Part shown: piece by piece, positions 25,765-38,249 of the stretch
Layout: each line of letters begins with the position of its first letter
Position numbering within the stretch: position 1 is the stretch's first letter
Assembly: GCF_042453785.1 (NCBI RefSeq)
Contig: NC_091664.1
Location: 18,573,001 to 18,637,000 of the forward strand
DNA: 64,000 nucleotides
Source: Malus domestica
Lineage: Eukaryota > Streptophyta > Magnoliopsida > Rosales > Rosaceae
Direction of reading: 5' to 3'
Made by a program: the position numbers and the translations under genes
Notes under the pieces: generated by a model
The model's database searches: none
Seen by the model: only the letters and a program-made list of their open reading frames with translations
Told to the model about the DNA's origin: nothing

Positions 25765-25975
25765 TTGCGCGACGCATAACAAATTTTGGTCGCGCAAGCG
25801 TTTTAATTTTACGCAGGATTATTGAATTTTCAGATACTTGCACGACAAATACATATATTTTGTCGTGCAAGTGTTTGAAAATTCAATTAAGGAGCTTTTT
25901 TTTTCGTGGAAATTTTAAAAAACTTGCGCGACTATTGTTTAGCCTTGCGAGACAAAGCCTCCGTCGCACAAGATT
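25765..25975. repeat. Second internal repeat block with hairpins
   Basis: Motifs TTGCGCGACG and GGTCGCGCAAG flank a long palindrome (arms ACTTGCACGACAAA and TTTGTCGTGCAAGT, about 25846-25882), followed by ACTTGCGCGAC and CCGTCGCACAAG. Confidence 0.6.
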
Positions 25976-26189
25976 CTATATTTTTAACCCCGTGAATCTC
26001 CTTCCTCCCCTCACTTCCCTCTTCTTCCTTTTTTCCCCACGCGATACCCACTCTCTCCTTCCTCTGTATCTCCATCTGTCTCTCCTTCACTCACCATGTC
26101 TCTCCGTCCCTCTCTTCGGCCGTAACGTCTTCGTCTCCAATAGGTAATTTCCTCTTCAGTTTTTATTTTCAATTTTCTTTATTGACCAT

Positions 26190-26480
26190 GTTATTTAGGG
26201 TTTTTATTTTTTTATTTTTCAAATTTGGGGTTAGAATTAGGCCAGTCGGGTTAGATTTAGGGTTCGTAAATTGGGGGTTACATTTAAGTTCTTAAATTAG
26301 AGTTTTTAGGGTTCTTAATTGGGGTTAGATTTAGGTCTTAAATTAGGTGAATGATTTTGGGCAGTGAGGTTAGATTATGTTTTCTTAAATTGGGGGTTAG
26401 ATATAGGGTGCTTCATTGGGGGTTAGATTAGGATTCTTAAATTAGGGGTTTTATAATTTCAAGTAAAGGGTTAGAATTAG
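26190..26480 (+). repeat. Degenerate GGGTTAGATTTAGGGTTCTTAAATT repeats
   Basis: Roughly ten imperfect copies of a unit of about 25-35 bases built from GGGTTAGATTTAGG and TTCTTAAATTGG. It includes TTTAGGG telobox-like words but is not a telomeric array. It lies in the leader of the TNP1-like remnant, after a CT-rich tract (25995-26130). 26480-27090 shows nothing further. Confidence 0.6.
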
Positions 26481-27090
26481 GGCCTTGTCTCAGTCTTGAT
26501 TGAAAAAAGGGGAGTAAATTGATATATGTACCTCAAAAACAAATGCATTGACATGGCAAGTCATCCTGTAATATATAAAAATACAAATCCAAGACATGAA
26601 CACCGATAATTTGATAGAGATCCTACCATGTGTATATAATTCTGATCAAACTTTTTCATCGATCAAACTTTTTCTTTCACTTTTTAGTTTTTTTTTTTTT
26701 TTTTTTTTAAATCAGTCTATTGTGATCCTCCCTCGCATTCAAACAATATTGATGTTAATCTTTCTGTTTGGTACAAGTGCATTGACGTGTTGTTTTGTTT
26801 ATACTCTTTCAGCCAAGGTTTTACTTCAATATGTTGCATTATAAATAAATAGATGCATTCGGGTATTTTCCTATTCTTTGTACTATGTTTTGTTGGAGTT
26901 TATCAGATAACTTGTAGAGATTGATGTAAAAAAGTTTCTGAGGATATGATTGCATTATTATCATGTGCTAGCTCTATAAGCATAGTGTTAATATGGACTA
27001 GCTAGAATAGACTACAAAATAACTATGTGAATTAATAAATAACTTTGTTATTATACCAATTGGGTGGAGTGTTGAGACTCGTTTGATAAC

Positions 27091-27676
27091 CATTTAAAAT
27101 TTTTGCTTTATTTAAGAAATAAAAAAAAAGTTGAAAAACATGCAAGACGCTTGTCAAAAATCTGTTTGAAAGTTTTTTGCTAGCTTGTTTAAGTTTTAAG
27201 TTTTAAGTTTGCAAATACTCTTGGTGTTCAAAACAAATTTAGGACATATATAGGACAAATTTAGGAAATATTATCATTAAGGAGAGGGAGGAAGGTTTGA
27301 AACTATACATCGTACTCCACTCTCTAAAATCAGTATCTTGGATCTTCCAGCTTTAGATCTTGTCGCTCAACTAGTTTGTTAGCCAGAAACCCAGCTGGAG
27401 AACCTCTGACCTGCCTTAGGACTACCAACATAATATTCATACAAAAATGATCCTCATTTTAAAAATTTCAATGCAAAAATGCTCTAAACTCTTAGGCAAA
27501 TGCTCTTACATTCTATATATGTCCTCATTTTAAAATTTTTGCTTTATTTAAGAAATAAAAAAAAAAGTTGAAAAACATGCAAGACGCTTGTCTAAAATCT
27601 GTTTGAAAGTTTTTTGCTAGCTTGTTTAAGTTTTAAGTTTCAATTTTGCAAATACTCTTGGTGTTCAAAACAAATT
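27091..27676 (+). repeat. Direct repeat of about 150 bp
   Basis: 27091-27241 and 27531-27676 are nearly identical; both carry AACATGCAAGACGCTTGTC and CTCTTGGTGTTCAAAACAAA. They are 440 bases apart. The second copy runs into the acceptor of the first TNP1-like exon. Confidence 0.8.
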
Positions 27677-27693
27677 TATTTCCAATTTTGTAG

Positions 27694-29735
27694 ATGTCAC
27701 AACTCATTAAAACCCGGAGGGCGATGACTTCTACACCTAGTCCGACGACTACACCTACTACTGTCGCCACTGCTCTGGCAGGGATGGACCATAGGCCGGT
27801 CAATCCGATTGACCCAGTTGGTCCTCTAGTCCCACATGTGCAGGGATCATCGACTTCTTCGGTGGCGCTACTTGCTAGCGCCCGACTTACTCACCGACGC
27901 CCCCGCACTCCAGACCAGATGTCGCCATCAGGATCCACAACCGATGGATTGAGTACACGGTCAGGTATACAATCCTAATTCACTCCCTCATTCCCATGTT
28001 AACTGAGTTTTGTTATTTTAGGTTCAATTTGTTAAGTTATATCATGTAAGGATTAAAAAGTTGTCATCGTTCCGAACCTTTTATTAAACTATTATGATCA
28101 TTGTGTTGGATATGTATATTGTTTAAGTTATTTCAAGGTTTTGGGAAATGTTTTAATTATAGGGGAGGTTATGCCAAAATTTTAGTAGGATTTTTTATTA
28201 GTTTGGGGTTAATGATTTTTTTTTTCATTTCTTTGCAGCGAAGAAAGACACCTAGGGACCTTGTCGGTAATTGAAGACGGCGAAGGTAACCTGGGTGACC
28301 AACAGTCGTATCCCAATCACATACAATGAGCGACATCGGGCAGCACCAATGGCAGAGCATGATAGTGCATTGGCCCACGATATTGGGCATGTCGTGCGGA
28401 CCTTTTGCCCTATGCGGTGGAAGTCTTGGAAGGTGATGCCGGAGGAGACGAAGAACACGGTGCGCAATTAATTGTCTGTAAGTAGTGTCACCTTTTTAAT
28501 ACTTTTCATGTAAAATTTATAAATTTATATTTATTACTGTCTTTTATTACTAATACTTTCATAATATTTGTTACATTGCAGACAAACTACAATTTGGAGG
28601 ACATGTTGGCGTACCTCAATCGGCTTTTCTCTGAAAGCGAGAAGCAGTGGAAGAGTGACCTGCACCAATATTTCCAACAGTTTGATGATCCGCAGGTCAC
28701 TCTCAAGGAGGGTTGCCTGAAGGAGTTCAAGGACCGACAAGATAGTTGGGTTTGGCTCTGACATCAGTTTCAGGAGGCAGGCTATGTGGTGCGTTTTTAA
28801 TTATGACTTCTTTCATTTTACTTTTTTTAATTTTTACTAAGGTTTATTATTATCTTTTTAATTTTCTCTAAGTATTACAACTAATACGTTTATTTTTTGT
28901 ATAACAGAAGAAGACGAAGGCGAACAAGATCAATCGGAAGAAGAAGACTCTTCTCCACCATTAGGGTTCGAGGCCCTTCTCCTATAAGATGGAGGCACGG
29001 CGGAAGGTATATATTACAGCTTTCATTTCCATTTTTAAAATGTCACTAATAATTTATTTTTTTTCGTACTAACATTTTCCTTATCTTTTTCGATTTTAGG
29101 GGTGTCCAAAATTTCTGGGGATCGACATGTTTGCTGACATTTATGTTCGGCTTAGGGATGAGTTGACCGAGTCCTTTCATTTAAGTAATTTCTTATGCAT
29201 TAAACATTTATACTAATTATTTCAAATTGCTTTTTATTAATAATCCATGTTTTTTTTTCACATGCGACTAAGGTGGAAAAGAGTCAGTCGGTGCTTCAGG
29301 AGTCCATCTCCCAGGTTCCCTCGGACACTCTGATCGAGTTTATGGATCCCGTAAAGATGCAGGGTTACATATCCTGACAGAGACATTGGACCAGACTTTC
29401 GGTCGATGGCTAAGGACATATTGTCGAGGGATGGGAAATGCTAGGCGGCAGGAGAGTGGAGCCTCGTCATCCTCGTAGTCAAAGGGGCAGGTTATGGCTT
29501 TGACGCAGGAAGTCACTAGCCTGAGGAGTGAGCTAGCATCATACAAGTCTCAAATGTCAATGCTTGTACAAACCCTCAATTCCTCCGGAATACGTCTCCC
29601 CAGTTTTTCTGCACCATTGTCCTCAGAGCCCTTCCACACTGAGCATGCACATCAATCAAGCCCTTTGACCTCCGACCCCGTCCCCAACCCCACCCCTTAC
29701 CAGCAGCAAGATTACCAAGCACCTCTGAACGACTT
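27694..29735 (+). pseudogene. TNP1-like Ptta/En-Spm transposase gene, broken
   Basis: Exon-like blocks lie at 27694-27965 (Thr/Pro/Ser-rich N-terminus), 28239-28475, 28583-28790, 28909-29008, 29100-29184 and 29273-29735, separated by AT-rich introns with GT/AG borders. The conserved domain shows KTAKVTWVTNSRIPITYNER, then VRTFCPMRWKSWKVMPEETK, then TNYNLEDMLAYLNRLF and CPKFLGIDMFADIYVRLRDE. In-frame stops (for example 28255, 28270, 28469, 28759) break it; two replace a likely CAA codon. The product would be the DNA-binding accessory protein of a CACTA element. Confidence 0.75.
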
Positions 29736-29934
29736 GCCTATAGATTTTTTCGTTTTTTTATTTTTTTTATTTTTTTATAGTTTTGCTCATGCTTTCTTTT
29801 TAAACTTTATATTTGTATGTATATTTTTATTTCTATTATAAATAAAAATTGTTTTTTATTCATTAATTTGTTTTTTTTTTGTCATTAGTATGAATTTTTT
29901 TTTCCTTTTATTCTATTTTTTTTATTAAAAATTA

Positions 29935-30172
29935 CACTTGCACGACGGTCGTCACGGAAAATTACACGCGTCTTACCTACTTCGTCGCGCATTACCACGA
30001 GCGTCTTACATTTTTCATTGCGCAAATTTTTTCGAGACAAATTAATAACGTCCCTAAAAATTTCTCGCCACAAAGCGCACTTGTACCTTTTATATCGTAC
30101 AACGAAAGCCTTTGTCCGTATAACTTTAGCGCAACGAGTAGTAAAGCGTCGCATGATTGTTTAGATGCACGA
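29935..30172. repeat. Right subterminal repeat block
   Basis: CTTGCACGACGGTCGTCACG, ACTTCGTCGCGCATTACC, CATTGCGCAAATT and AGCGTCGCATGATT recur up to the LTR that starts at 30174. No CACTA terminus follows, so the end appears lost or cut off. Confidence 0.6.
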
Positions 30173-30173
30173 C

Positions 30174-31231
30174 TGTTTGGACCCAAAATAATATTATTGG
30201 GCCGAGTGAAGGTTTATGTTTGGTCCAAAGCTTTTCCAAAAATACTATGGGTTGTCCAGTGGTCATAAGCCGCCCAGTCAGGTCGGTCAAGTCTTATTGC
30301 AAAAACGTTTAGATTGGATAATAGTGAATGCGTCGAGTTCTAGTATGATAAGGAGTCTTAATGGAATGAGGATGCTGAGATTTGAGAAGCGAATGCGGCC
30401 GGATAAAGAGTTTGGTTCAAAGTCCTAATGGAGGTGGGATTGGCCAAGGCGTGGTTAGATTAGGATAAAGAATCCTAATACGGGTATAGTTCTGGTTTGG
30501 CCATGATAAGGTTGGCTGCTATAAATAAAGAAAGGGTGCATCATTCAAAGCCCCTTCAATTTGGATAAGCAGCACTATGAAGGCAACTGGCAAACACTTT
30601 TAGTTTGGATAAACAACACTGTTGTTGTAGAATTAGCTGACCGCGGAGCACCTTCAATTTGGATAAACAGCATTGCGTCAAGGCCGACTGATTATCTATC
30701 CAAGTCTCGGTCGAGAAGGATTTTTGAATCCTTATTGGCAGAGGTCATCTTATTAGCCTTCTCGGCCAAGTGAGGTGTTACGGATTACTGGGCTCGGCAT
30801 ATTGAACGCCAAGTTGTTTTATGATTGGATACTCATAAGTGAGATTTAGAGTTCAGCATTCTGACGGTCGAACTACATTTACGATTAAGACACACATTTG
30901 CTTTAAGTACATGTGCCCATATAGTTTGGTGTCGATTCGGCGTGCTTATACTTTTACGAATATAATCACTATGACCGAATCTGATGCCGATGATTTGTAA
31001 ACTTCACAGAACTAGCAGCCTAGAACATGAAGGCCGAGAAGTGTTCCTTCCTTGGCCACAATCGCAAGATTAAGAAGTCAGCAGCATACCCAACGCCACG
31101 CAACACATTATACTCCTTAGTCGAGCTCGGTCGACGAGTTGGCACGCTCCACACATAACTGAAAGACGTAGTTAGCTCATTAGTTACTTAGCCTGAGCGC
31201 CACGTAGGCTTGGTAGATTTTAGGGTCAACA
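30174..31231 (+). repeat. LTR of the truncated gypsy element
   Basis: It begins TGTTTGGACCC and ends GGGTCAACA. It holds a TATA box (TATAAATAA at about 30520) and three copies of TTTGGATAAxCAxCA downstream of it (30560-30675). The primer-site region TGGCAAGCCCAGTGGGACC follows at 31235. No partner LTR is left in the window. Confidence 0.65.
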
Positions 31232-31803
31232 TTGTGGCAAGCCCAGTGGGACCAAGTGCTAAAACTACGAAGTTCATGCCCGTTGAAACACAATCGGTTA
31301 AAAAGAAAACAATCATGGGAAAGTCAACGACTGACGTACCAGTTCAGAGCCTAGGACAAAATTTGTCATGTGCACAAAACCTTCTTATCGCTGTGACGCC
31401 GAAGGCTGTAAGTGCAACACACCGAGAAAATGAAGTTTATCTCGGTACCCAGCCTCGCAACACAGAAATTCCCAACAAAACCATAGGTGTCTCCATTAAA
31501 GGATAGTGGAGGACTGCGATGAAGATGGTGGTGAAGGCTCTGATCCCCCAACTAGGTCATTTCTTTGAAGACGACTTGACGAGCAATCTTGGCAGGTTGA
31601 ACAAACAGTTAGCAAAAAAATGAACAATTTTCTTGAGGTGATACAAAATAATGGTGATACACATACCAGATTGCTCAAACTACTGGTTAGCAGAGTTTTC
31701 GAAGGTGGGCCTGTTAATTAATCCGACAACTTCCAGCCAAGAGTAATTTGCTACAGGCCGAAACATGATCTATTCGGCTTAAAACAATTGACTTGGAAAA
31801 AAG

Positions 31804-33068
31804 ATGAGGCTCACGCAGCAGGACAGACAAATCCGACCAGAAAATGGAAACAACATCCATCAATATGACCGAAGTCCAAAGGATGATCGATTCGGCCTTG
31901 AAAAAGGGGTCCAATTCCTGAAATTGATCCATCCATATCCAGTTTATGTGGAAAAGTTCGAATATCCCAAAGGCTTTAAGATCCCTTACTTCAGCCTTTT
32001 CGCTGGGGAGTCATCCCTGTCCTCGTTAGAACACGTGGCCTGGTTCACTGCGCAATGTGGAGATATAAATAATGACTTCCACAAACTGCGATTATTCAAC
32101 TTCTTAGTGACGAGCTCGGCATTCGCATGGTACATCAACCTCCCGCCTAATTCTATCCAAAGTTGGAAGGAACTACTCGAAAAGTTCCATGAACAAGTCT
32201 ATCAGCCGGGGATGGAAATGTAAGTCTCATCGCTGGCTAGGATGGCCCAGGCGTCGAATGAATCGCCAATGGAATACTTAACGAGGTTCAAATAAGCCAG
32301 AAACTAGTGCCAAATACCTCTTCCTAAACTTGAATTCATCAGGATCGCTATGAACGGTTTGGATGTAGAATACAAAAGGAAATTCTTGGGGGTAAATTTC
32401 TGACATATGTACAAACTGGCCCAGCACATCAAGCAATATGATTATTTACTTCGAGAGGAAAATATCTCGAAGTCCCCATCCCAGGGAACGATTTACAAAA
32501 ACCCCACGGTTAGCTACACATCGACTGAAGGGGAGGATTCCCAATACGTCAGTGTGGACACGGCCGAGATAGTGATAGGTAAACCGTACGTTTACAAGGC
32601 ATTGGCTTAAATTAATTCCAAGGATGCCAAAACCTACTCGGCCTCTGAAGAGATAGTTAAAACATCAAAAGCTTACACCTTTGATATCACCAAGGCCAAT
32701 GCAATTTTCGACCAATTGTTGTTGTACACAACATTCCTAAGGCTGAATAGTTGAAAGGAAAAACATATTGCAAGTATTATAACTCGAATAAGCACACCAC
32801 AAACAATTGCGTCATGTTCCGTGATGCTATTCAAAGCTGGATTGATAAAGGCAAGCTCAAATTTCTGGAAAAACAGATGACTGTCAACGTTAATCCCTTC
32901 CCCTTGGCGACAGTTGGCATGGTGGATGCTCATTTGCCCAATAGCAAAGGGAAAAGGAAGGCCGAGTTCATTCCAATACAACATGTCCCAAAGCAGAACT
33001 CTTGGCCGCGACTCAAGATTGATCTATTTCCAACGAACCACACACAGAGTTTTCCAGGCCGACCATAG
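31804..33068 (+). pseudogene. gag: gag of the truncated gypsy element, broken
   Basis: The capsid-like part reads YVEKFEYPKGFKIPYFSLF and later FAWYINLPPNSIQSWKELL, followed by IRIAMNGLDVEYKRKFLGV. A variant zinc finger lies at 32766-32822 (CKYYNSNKHTTNNC; the pattern is C-x8-H-x4-C with a missing second Cys). Stops near 32221, 32294, 32308, 32401, 32608 and 32749 interrupt it. Confidence 0.75.
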
Positions 33069-33076
33069 TCGAATCT

Positions 33077-34500
33077 ATGTTAGACTCCAGTGCTGAAGAA
33101 ATTGATGGACCTATGGTTTTGTGCAACAGTTGTAAAGCACACGTCGTCCTAATCGAACCAAATGAGAGACCACCTCAGGCTTCAACACCACGGCAACCAT
33201 CCAAGGCCGCGATAACATTCCAAAGGAACTCAGCGGAGGCCAGTGCCAGAAAGTGTTCGATAGGCTCGGCCCTTACATACGAACGGACGACCCCACCTCA
33301 ACCAAACGATGTCTTGATTTCGACGCACCGTTTTATAATGAGGATTATTACTCGCATAACTCCAGCAGCTCAAGTTCATCGGAAAATCAAAGAACTTTCA
33401 AGCCACCTGAGCCACACGACCAATGTTGGTATAGTTACAATTCTCCCACTTGCATGTGTACTGCATTATTTAAATCTCATAAATGTTGACGCCGGTGGAT
33501 AAATTGCATGGCTCGACGACAGGCAGCACATGCCACTTCGAATACTAAATTGCAGCCGAAAGAAGCAGTAGGAAGTGGAGATGACTGACAAACCTTGATA
33601 GTCATGGCCGAATTACTTCAAGGAAAAAGGGTAATTGCTCACGACTTTGAAACCACCATTGAAGAGTCCGAGAAGAGCATCAAACTCCTCCTTCGGCCCA
33701 GGGAGATGAAAGCTCATTTCGAGCATTTCAGAAAAGAAGCCGAAAGCAAACTTCCCCCATTAACCTCACAAGAGCCATTAATAAGAGTTCGGCGGAATTT
33801 ACACCCTATATTCCTCTACAAATCTTTGGGGTATATGCGAGAATTTCACAAGAAACATTCTGCCAATGACTTGTACGACCTACCCAAGGCGTGTCAAGAA
33901 ACCCTCGACCTGGCACTAATTTGCCTTGATGTTGAACAGATCATTCAGAAAATCACTGATCCATCAATGAAGGCCATGTTCCAACACATACGTGAAGCTT
34001 GGGTCCTCGGCTTCGAGGTCGACACACACACAAATATAGACACCGACAAGCTTTCTTTTTCTTTTGAAGACCTTTAGTATTTACGACATCATTTTGAAGT
34101 CTTCTCAGCCGTATCTCCTTTCGGCCGATGAGAAAGATCGTGTGGTGTGTTTGGATGCCTACCTAGACACGAGGGATGCCCGAATAGCCAATGAGGAACG
34201 AGCCTGTAAAGCACTGTAGGGATAGAATCCAACCCCAGCGACAAACAGGCTCGAGGACAACAACCAGAATGGAACAGGTTCAGTTGACATATTACTATAG
34301 TAGGTACCTAATAAGGAGAGAGATGATCAGGTCGAGGGTGCTCCAAAGTATGACAGCACACTCCATAACCCGCAGGAAAATGACCAAGACCCGATGGGTC
34401 ATTTAGTCCTTGAAAATATGGAAATAAGCATGGTCCATGTCATACCTGCTAAATTTCAGCCAACCCCACACCAATCAAATTCCTTGGATGGGGACGTGGT
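33077..34500 (+). pseudogene. Gag-pro linker region, broken
   Basis: Open stretches at 33077-33502 and 33595-34077 and short ones at 34191-34500 probably belong to the polyprotein between gag and protease. The 160-residue stretch at 33595 (MAELLQGKRVIAHDFE...) has no motif I recognise. In this element group the linker is poorly conserved, so the assignment rests on position. Confidence 0.4.
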
Positions 34501-35199
34501 TGCCAAGGAAGCAACACAAATCGATTTCATCGCCACCGAAGAAGATGAACAAGCGAGTAAAACCGACAAACTTAAAGCAGCTTTGGCCGTACTATTTCAT
34601 CGCTCTTCTTCGAATAATCTTCAACATTTGAAACCGTTGTATGTCATGGCTCACATTGAAGGATATCCAATCTCTAAAATCTTCGTCGATTATGGGGCTA
34701 CGGTCAATATCATGCCCGTCTCCGTCATAAAAGCACTACGACGATCTAATGATGAACTCATTCCATCAGGAATAACCATGAGCAGCTTTGTCGGTGACAA
34801 GTCTCAAACCAAAGGAGTACTTTCTTTTAGGCCTGGCAATTCTTGACACGACCCGATAACCCGACACGACACGACACGAAATTAACAGGTGTTCGGGTAG
34901 ACACGATAACGAATCGGGTCGTTATTGGGTAACCCGATAAGCACCTGTTAAGATAACGGGTTGGTTCGGGTATACACGTGGGTAACACGATACACGATAA
35001 GCAGAATATTAATTTAATAATTTTATAACCCTAAACAAATACTATAATTATATATATATATATATATATATATTAATTTAACAATTTTATACCCCTAAAA
35101 ACTATAATAATTATATATACTATAATAATTATACCCCCAAAATATTAACTATAATAATTTTATATATATATATATTAAATTTTATACCCCTAAAAACTA

Positions 35200-35480
35200 T
35201 AACAATTAATATGCATCTGCCATCCGCCCTTTGAAAGAAAAAAGGGAGGGAAAAAGTTTTCAAAAAAAAAAAAGGAGGGAAAAAAGAAAATGATAAGAAA
35301 AGGTAACAAAAAAGAGAGGGAAATATGGGTGTACCAGTACCACTGTACCGTGTAGTGTAGGTGAGGTGAGGTGTCCACCCTTTGAAGAAAAAGGGAGGGA
35401 AAAAGTTTTCAAAAAAATAAAAAAAAGGGAGGGAAAAAAGAAAATGATAAGAAAAGGAAACAAAAAAAAGAGGGAAAGAT
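35200..35480. repeat. Tandem duplication of a purine-rich segment
   Basis: Two copies, at about 35226-35328 and 35378-35480, share GGGAGGGAAAAAGTTTTC and GAAAATGATAAGAAAAGG. The opposite-strand open frames over them are low-complexity Phe/Leu/Ser translations, not genes. Confidence 0.75.
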
Positions 35481-38249
35481 GAGATACACATCCTACGAAA
35501 CTAATTTCAACGATCCAACCATCAAACATGTTTGTATATGTTTAGAGATCGTATACACTAAAAATTGTAAAAAAAAAATATTCAGAGATCAAGTAACGGG
35601 ACAAAACTTTTCGACGGTAATAAACGAAAAATCACGATTTAACGGTTATTTTAACTCCGATTTTGATGATTTTTTACAGCTACACTCCTTGACCCTATAT
35701 GAATACAATGAATGAACTCGATCTTCAATTTAAAATATTTACTCTAGTGGATACCACAAAATCTTATGTTATAATTAATGAAAGTATAAATAAACTCTTA
35801 AGTATTAGTGAATCTATTGTTTTTATGGGATAAACATTCTATGAAACTAGTTTCAATGATCCAACCGTCAAACATGTTTGTATATACTTTAAGATCACAT
35901 ACATCAAAAATTGAAAAAAACAAACATTAAGAGATCAAGTAACGGGACAAAACGTTTCAATGGTTATAAACGAAAAATCACGATTTAACGGTTATTTTAA
36001 CTCCGATTTTGATTATTTTTTATAGCTACACTCCTTGACCCTATATAAATACAATGAATGAACTCGATCTTCAATTTAAAATATTTACAATAGTGGATAC
36101 CACAAAATCTTATGTTATACTTAATTAAAGTATGAATAAACTCTTAAGTATTAGTGAATCTATTGTTTTTATGGGATATGCATTCTACGAAACTAGTTTC
36201 AACGATCCAACTGTCAAACATGTTTGTATATACTTCGAGATCACATACGCCAAAAATTGAAAAAAAATAAACATTAAGAGATCATGTAACGGGACAAAAC
36301 TTTTCAACGGTTATAAAACGAAAAATCACGATTTAACGGTTATTTTAACTCCGATTTTGATGATTTTTTACAACTACACTCCTTGACCCTATATGAATAC
36401 AATGAATGAACTCGATCTTCAATTTAAAATATTTACAATAGTGGATACCACAAAATCTTATGTTATACTTAATGAAAGTATGAATAAACTCTTAAGTATT
36501 AGTGAATCTATTGTTTTTATAGGATACGTATTCTACGAAACTAGTTTCAATGATCCAACCGTCAAACACGTTTATATATACTTCGAGATCACATACGCCA
36601 AAAATTGAAAAAAACAAACATTAAGAGATCATGTAACGGGACAAAACTTTTCGACGGTTATAAAACAAAAAAACATGATTTAACGGTTATTTTAACTCCG
36701 ATTTTGATGATTTTTTACAGCTACACTCTTTGACCCTATATGAATACAATAAATGAACTCGATCTTCAATTTAAAATATTTACAATAGTGGATACCACAA
36801 AATCTTATGTTATACTTAATGAAAGTATGAGTAAACTCTTAAGTATTAGTGAATCTATTATTTTTATGGGATACGCATTCTACGAAACTAGTTTCAACGA
36901 TCAAACCGTCAAACATGTTTGTATATACTTCGAGATCACATACGCCAAAAATTGAAAAAGGCAAACATTAAGAGATCAAGTAACGGGACAAAATTTTTCG
37001 ACGGTTATAAAATGAAAAATCACGATTTAACGGTAATTTTAACTCCGATTTTGATTATTTTTTACATCTACACTCCTTGACTTTATATGAATACAATGAA
37101 TGAACTCGATCTTCATTTTAAAATATTTACAATAGTGGATACCACAAAATCTTATGTTATACTTAATGAAAGTATGAATAAACTCTTAAGTATTAGTGAA
37201 TCTATTGTTTTTATGGGATATGCATTCTACGAAACTAGTTTCAACGATCCAACCGTCAAACATGTTTGTATATACTCCGAGATCACATACGCCAAAAATT
37301 GAAAAAAATAAACATTAAGAAATCAAGTAACGGGACAAAACTTTTCAACGGTTATAAAACGAAAAATCACGATTTAACGGTTATTTTAACTCCGATTTTG
37401 ATTATTTTTTACAGCTACACTCCTTGACCCTATATGAATACAATGAATGAACTCGATCTTCAATTTAAAATATTTACAATAGTGGATACCACAAAATCTT
37501 ATGTTTTACTTAATGAAAGTATGAATAAACTCTTAAGTATTAGTGAATCTATTATTTTTATGGGATACGCATTCTACGAAACTAGTTTCAACGATCCAAC
37601 CGTCAAACATGGTTGTATATACTTCGAGATCACATACGCCAAAAATTGAAAAAAACAAACATTAAGAGATCAAGTAACGGGACAAAACTTTTCGACGGTT
37701 ATAAAATGAAAAATCACGATTTAACGGTTATTTTAACTCCGATTTTGATTATTTTTTACATCTACACTCCTTGACCTTATATGAATACAATGAATAAACT
37801 CGATCTTCATTTTAAAATATTTACAATAGTGGATACTACAAAATCTTATGTTATACTGAATGAAAGTATGAATAAACTCTTAAATATTAGTAAATCTATT
37901 GTTTTTATGGGATACGTATTCTACGAAACTAGTTTCAACGATCCAACCGTCAAACATGTTTGTATATGCTTTGAGATCACATACGCCAAAAATTGAAAAA
38001 AACAAACATTAAGAGATCATGTAACGGGACAAAACTTTTCAACAGTTATAAAACGAAAAATCACGATTTAACTGTTATTTTAACTCCGATTTTGATGATT
38101 TTTTACAGCTACATTCCTTGACCCTATATGAATACAATGAATGAACTCGATCTTGAATTTAAAATATTTACAATAGTGGATACCATAAAATCTTATGTTA
38201 TACTTAATGAAAGTATGAATAAACTTTTAAGTGTTAGTGAATCTATATA
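35478..38249 (+). repeat. Array of about eight 347-bp tandem repeats
   Basis: The word AATGAACTCGATCTTCA (or a close variant) recurs at a spacing of 346-348 bases. The unit-start ATG positions are 35699, 36045 (mutated), 36393, 36740, 37087, 37434, 37781 and 38128. Units differ by a few per cent. The array starts with a partial unit at 35478 and ends inside a unit at 38249. Five consecutive units hold an open frame of 71 codons; because 347 is not a multiple of three, the frame restarts in each unit. Confidence 0.95.

Larger units (their letters stand above)
19779..30173 (+). mobile_element. Degenerate CACTA (En/Spm) element with three gene remnants
   Basis: The left edge (ACTAGTAGAAAAAACAGC, 19780 on) looks like a decayed CACTA terminus. 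The right edge lacks a matching terminus and abuts an LTR at 30174. Clusters of TTGCGCGACGAA-like motifs in both orientations mark 19800-20160, 21074-21195, 25765-25975 and 29935-30172. Between them lie a short TNP1-like gene, a broken TNP2 transposase and a broken TNP1-like gene, all on the plus strand. It may be one element with subterminal-type repeats between its genes, or two or three related elements placed side by side. Confidence 0.7.

Noticed and set aside
26190..26480. Interstitial telomere array
   Set aside because: The units are longer and more variable than TTTAGGG tandem copies.
35129..35529. Three minus-strand frames rich in Phe, Leu and Ser
   Set aside because: Translations of A-rich duplicated sequence inside the hAT element; no membrane-protein family is implied.
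35478..38249. Centromeric satellite
   Set aside because: The array is short, lies within a hAT-type element and has transposon ends outside it; nothing points to a centromere.
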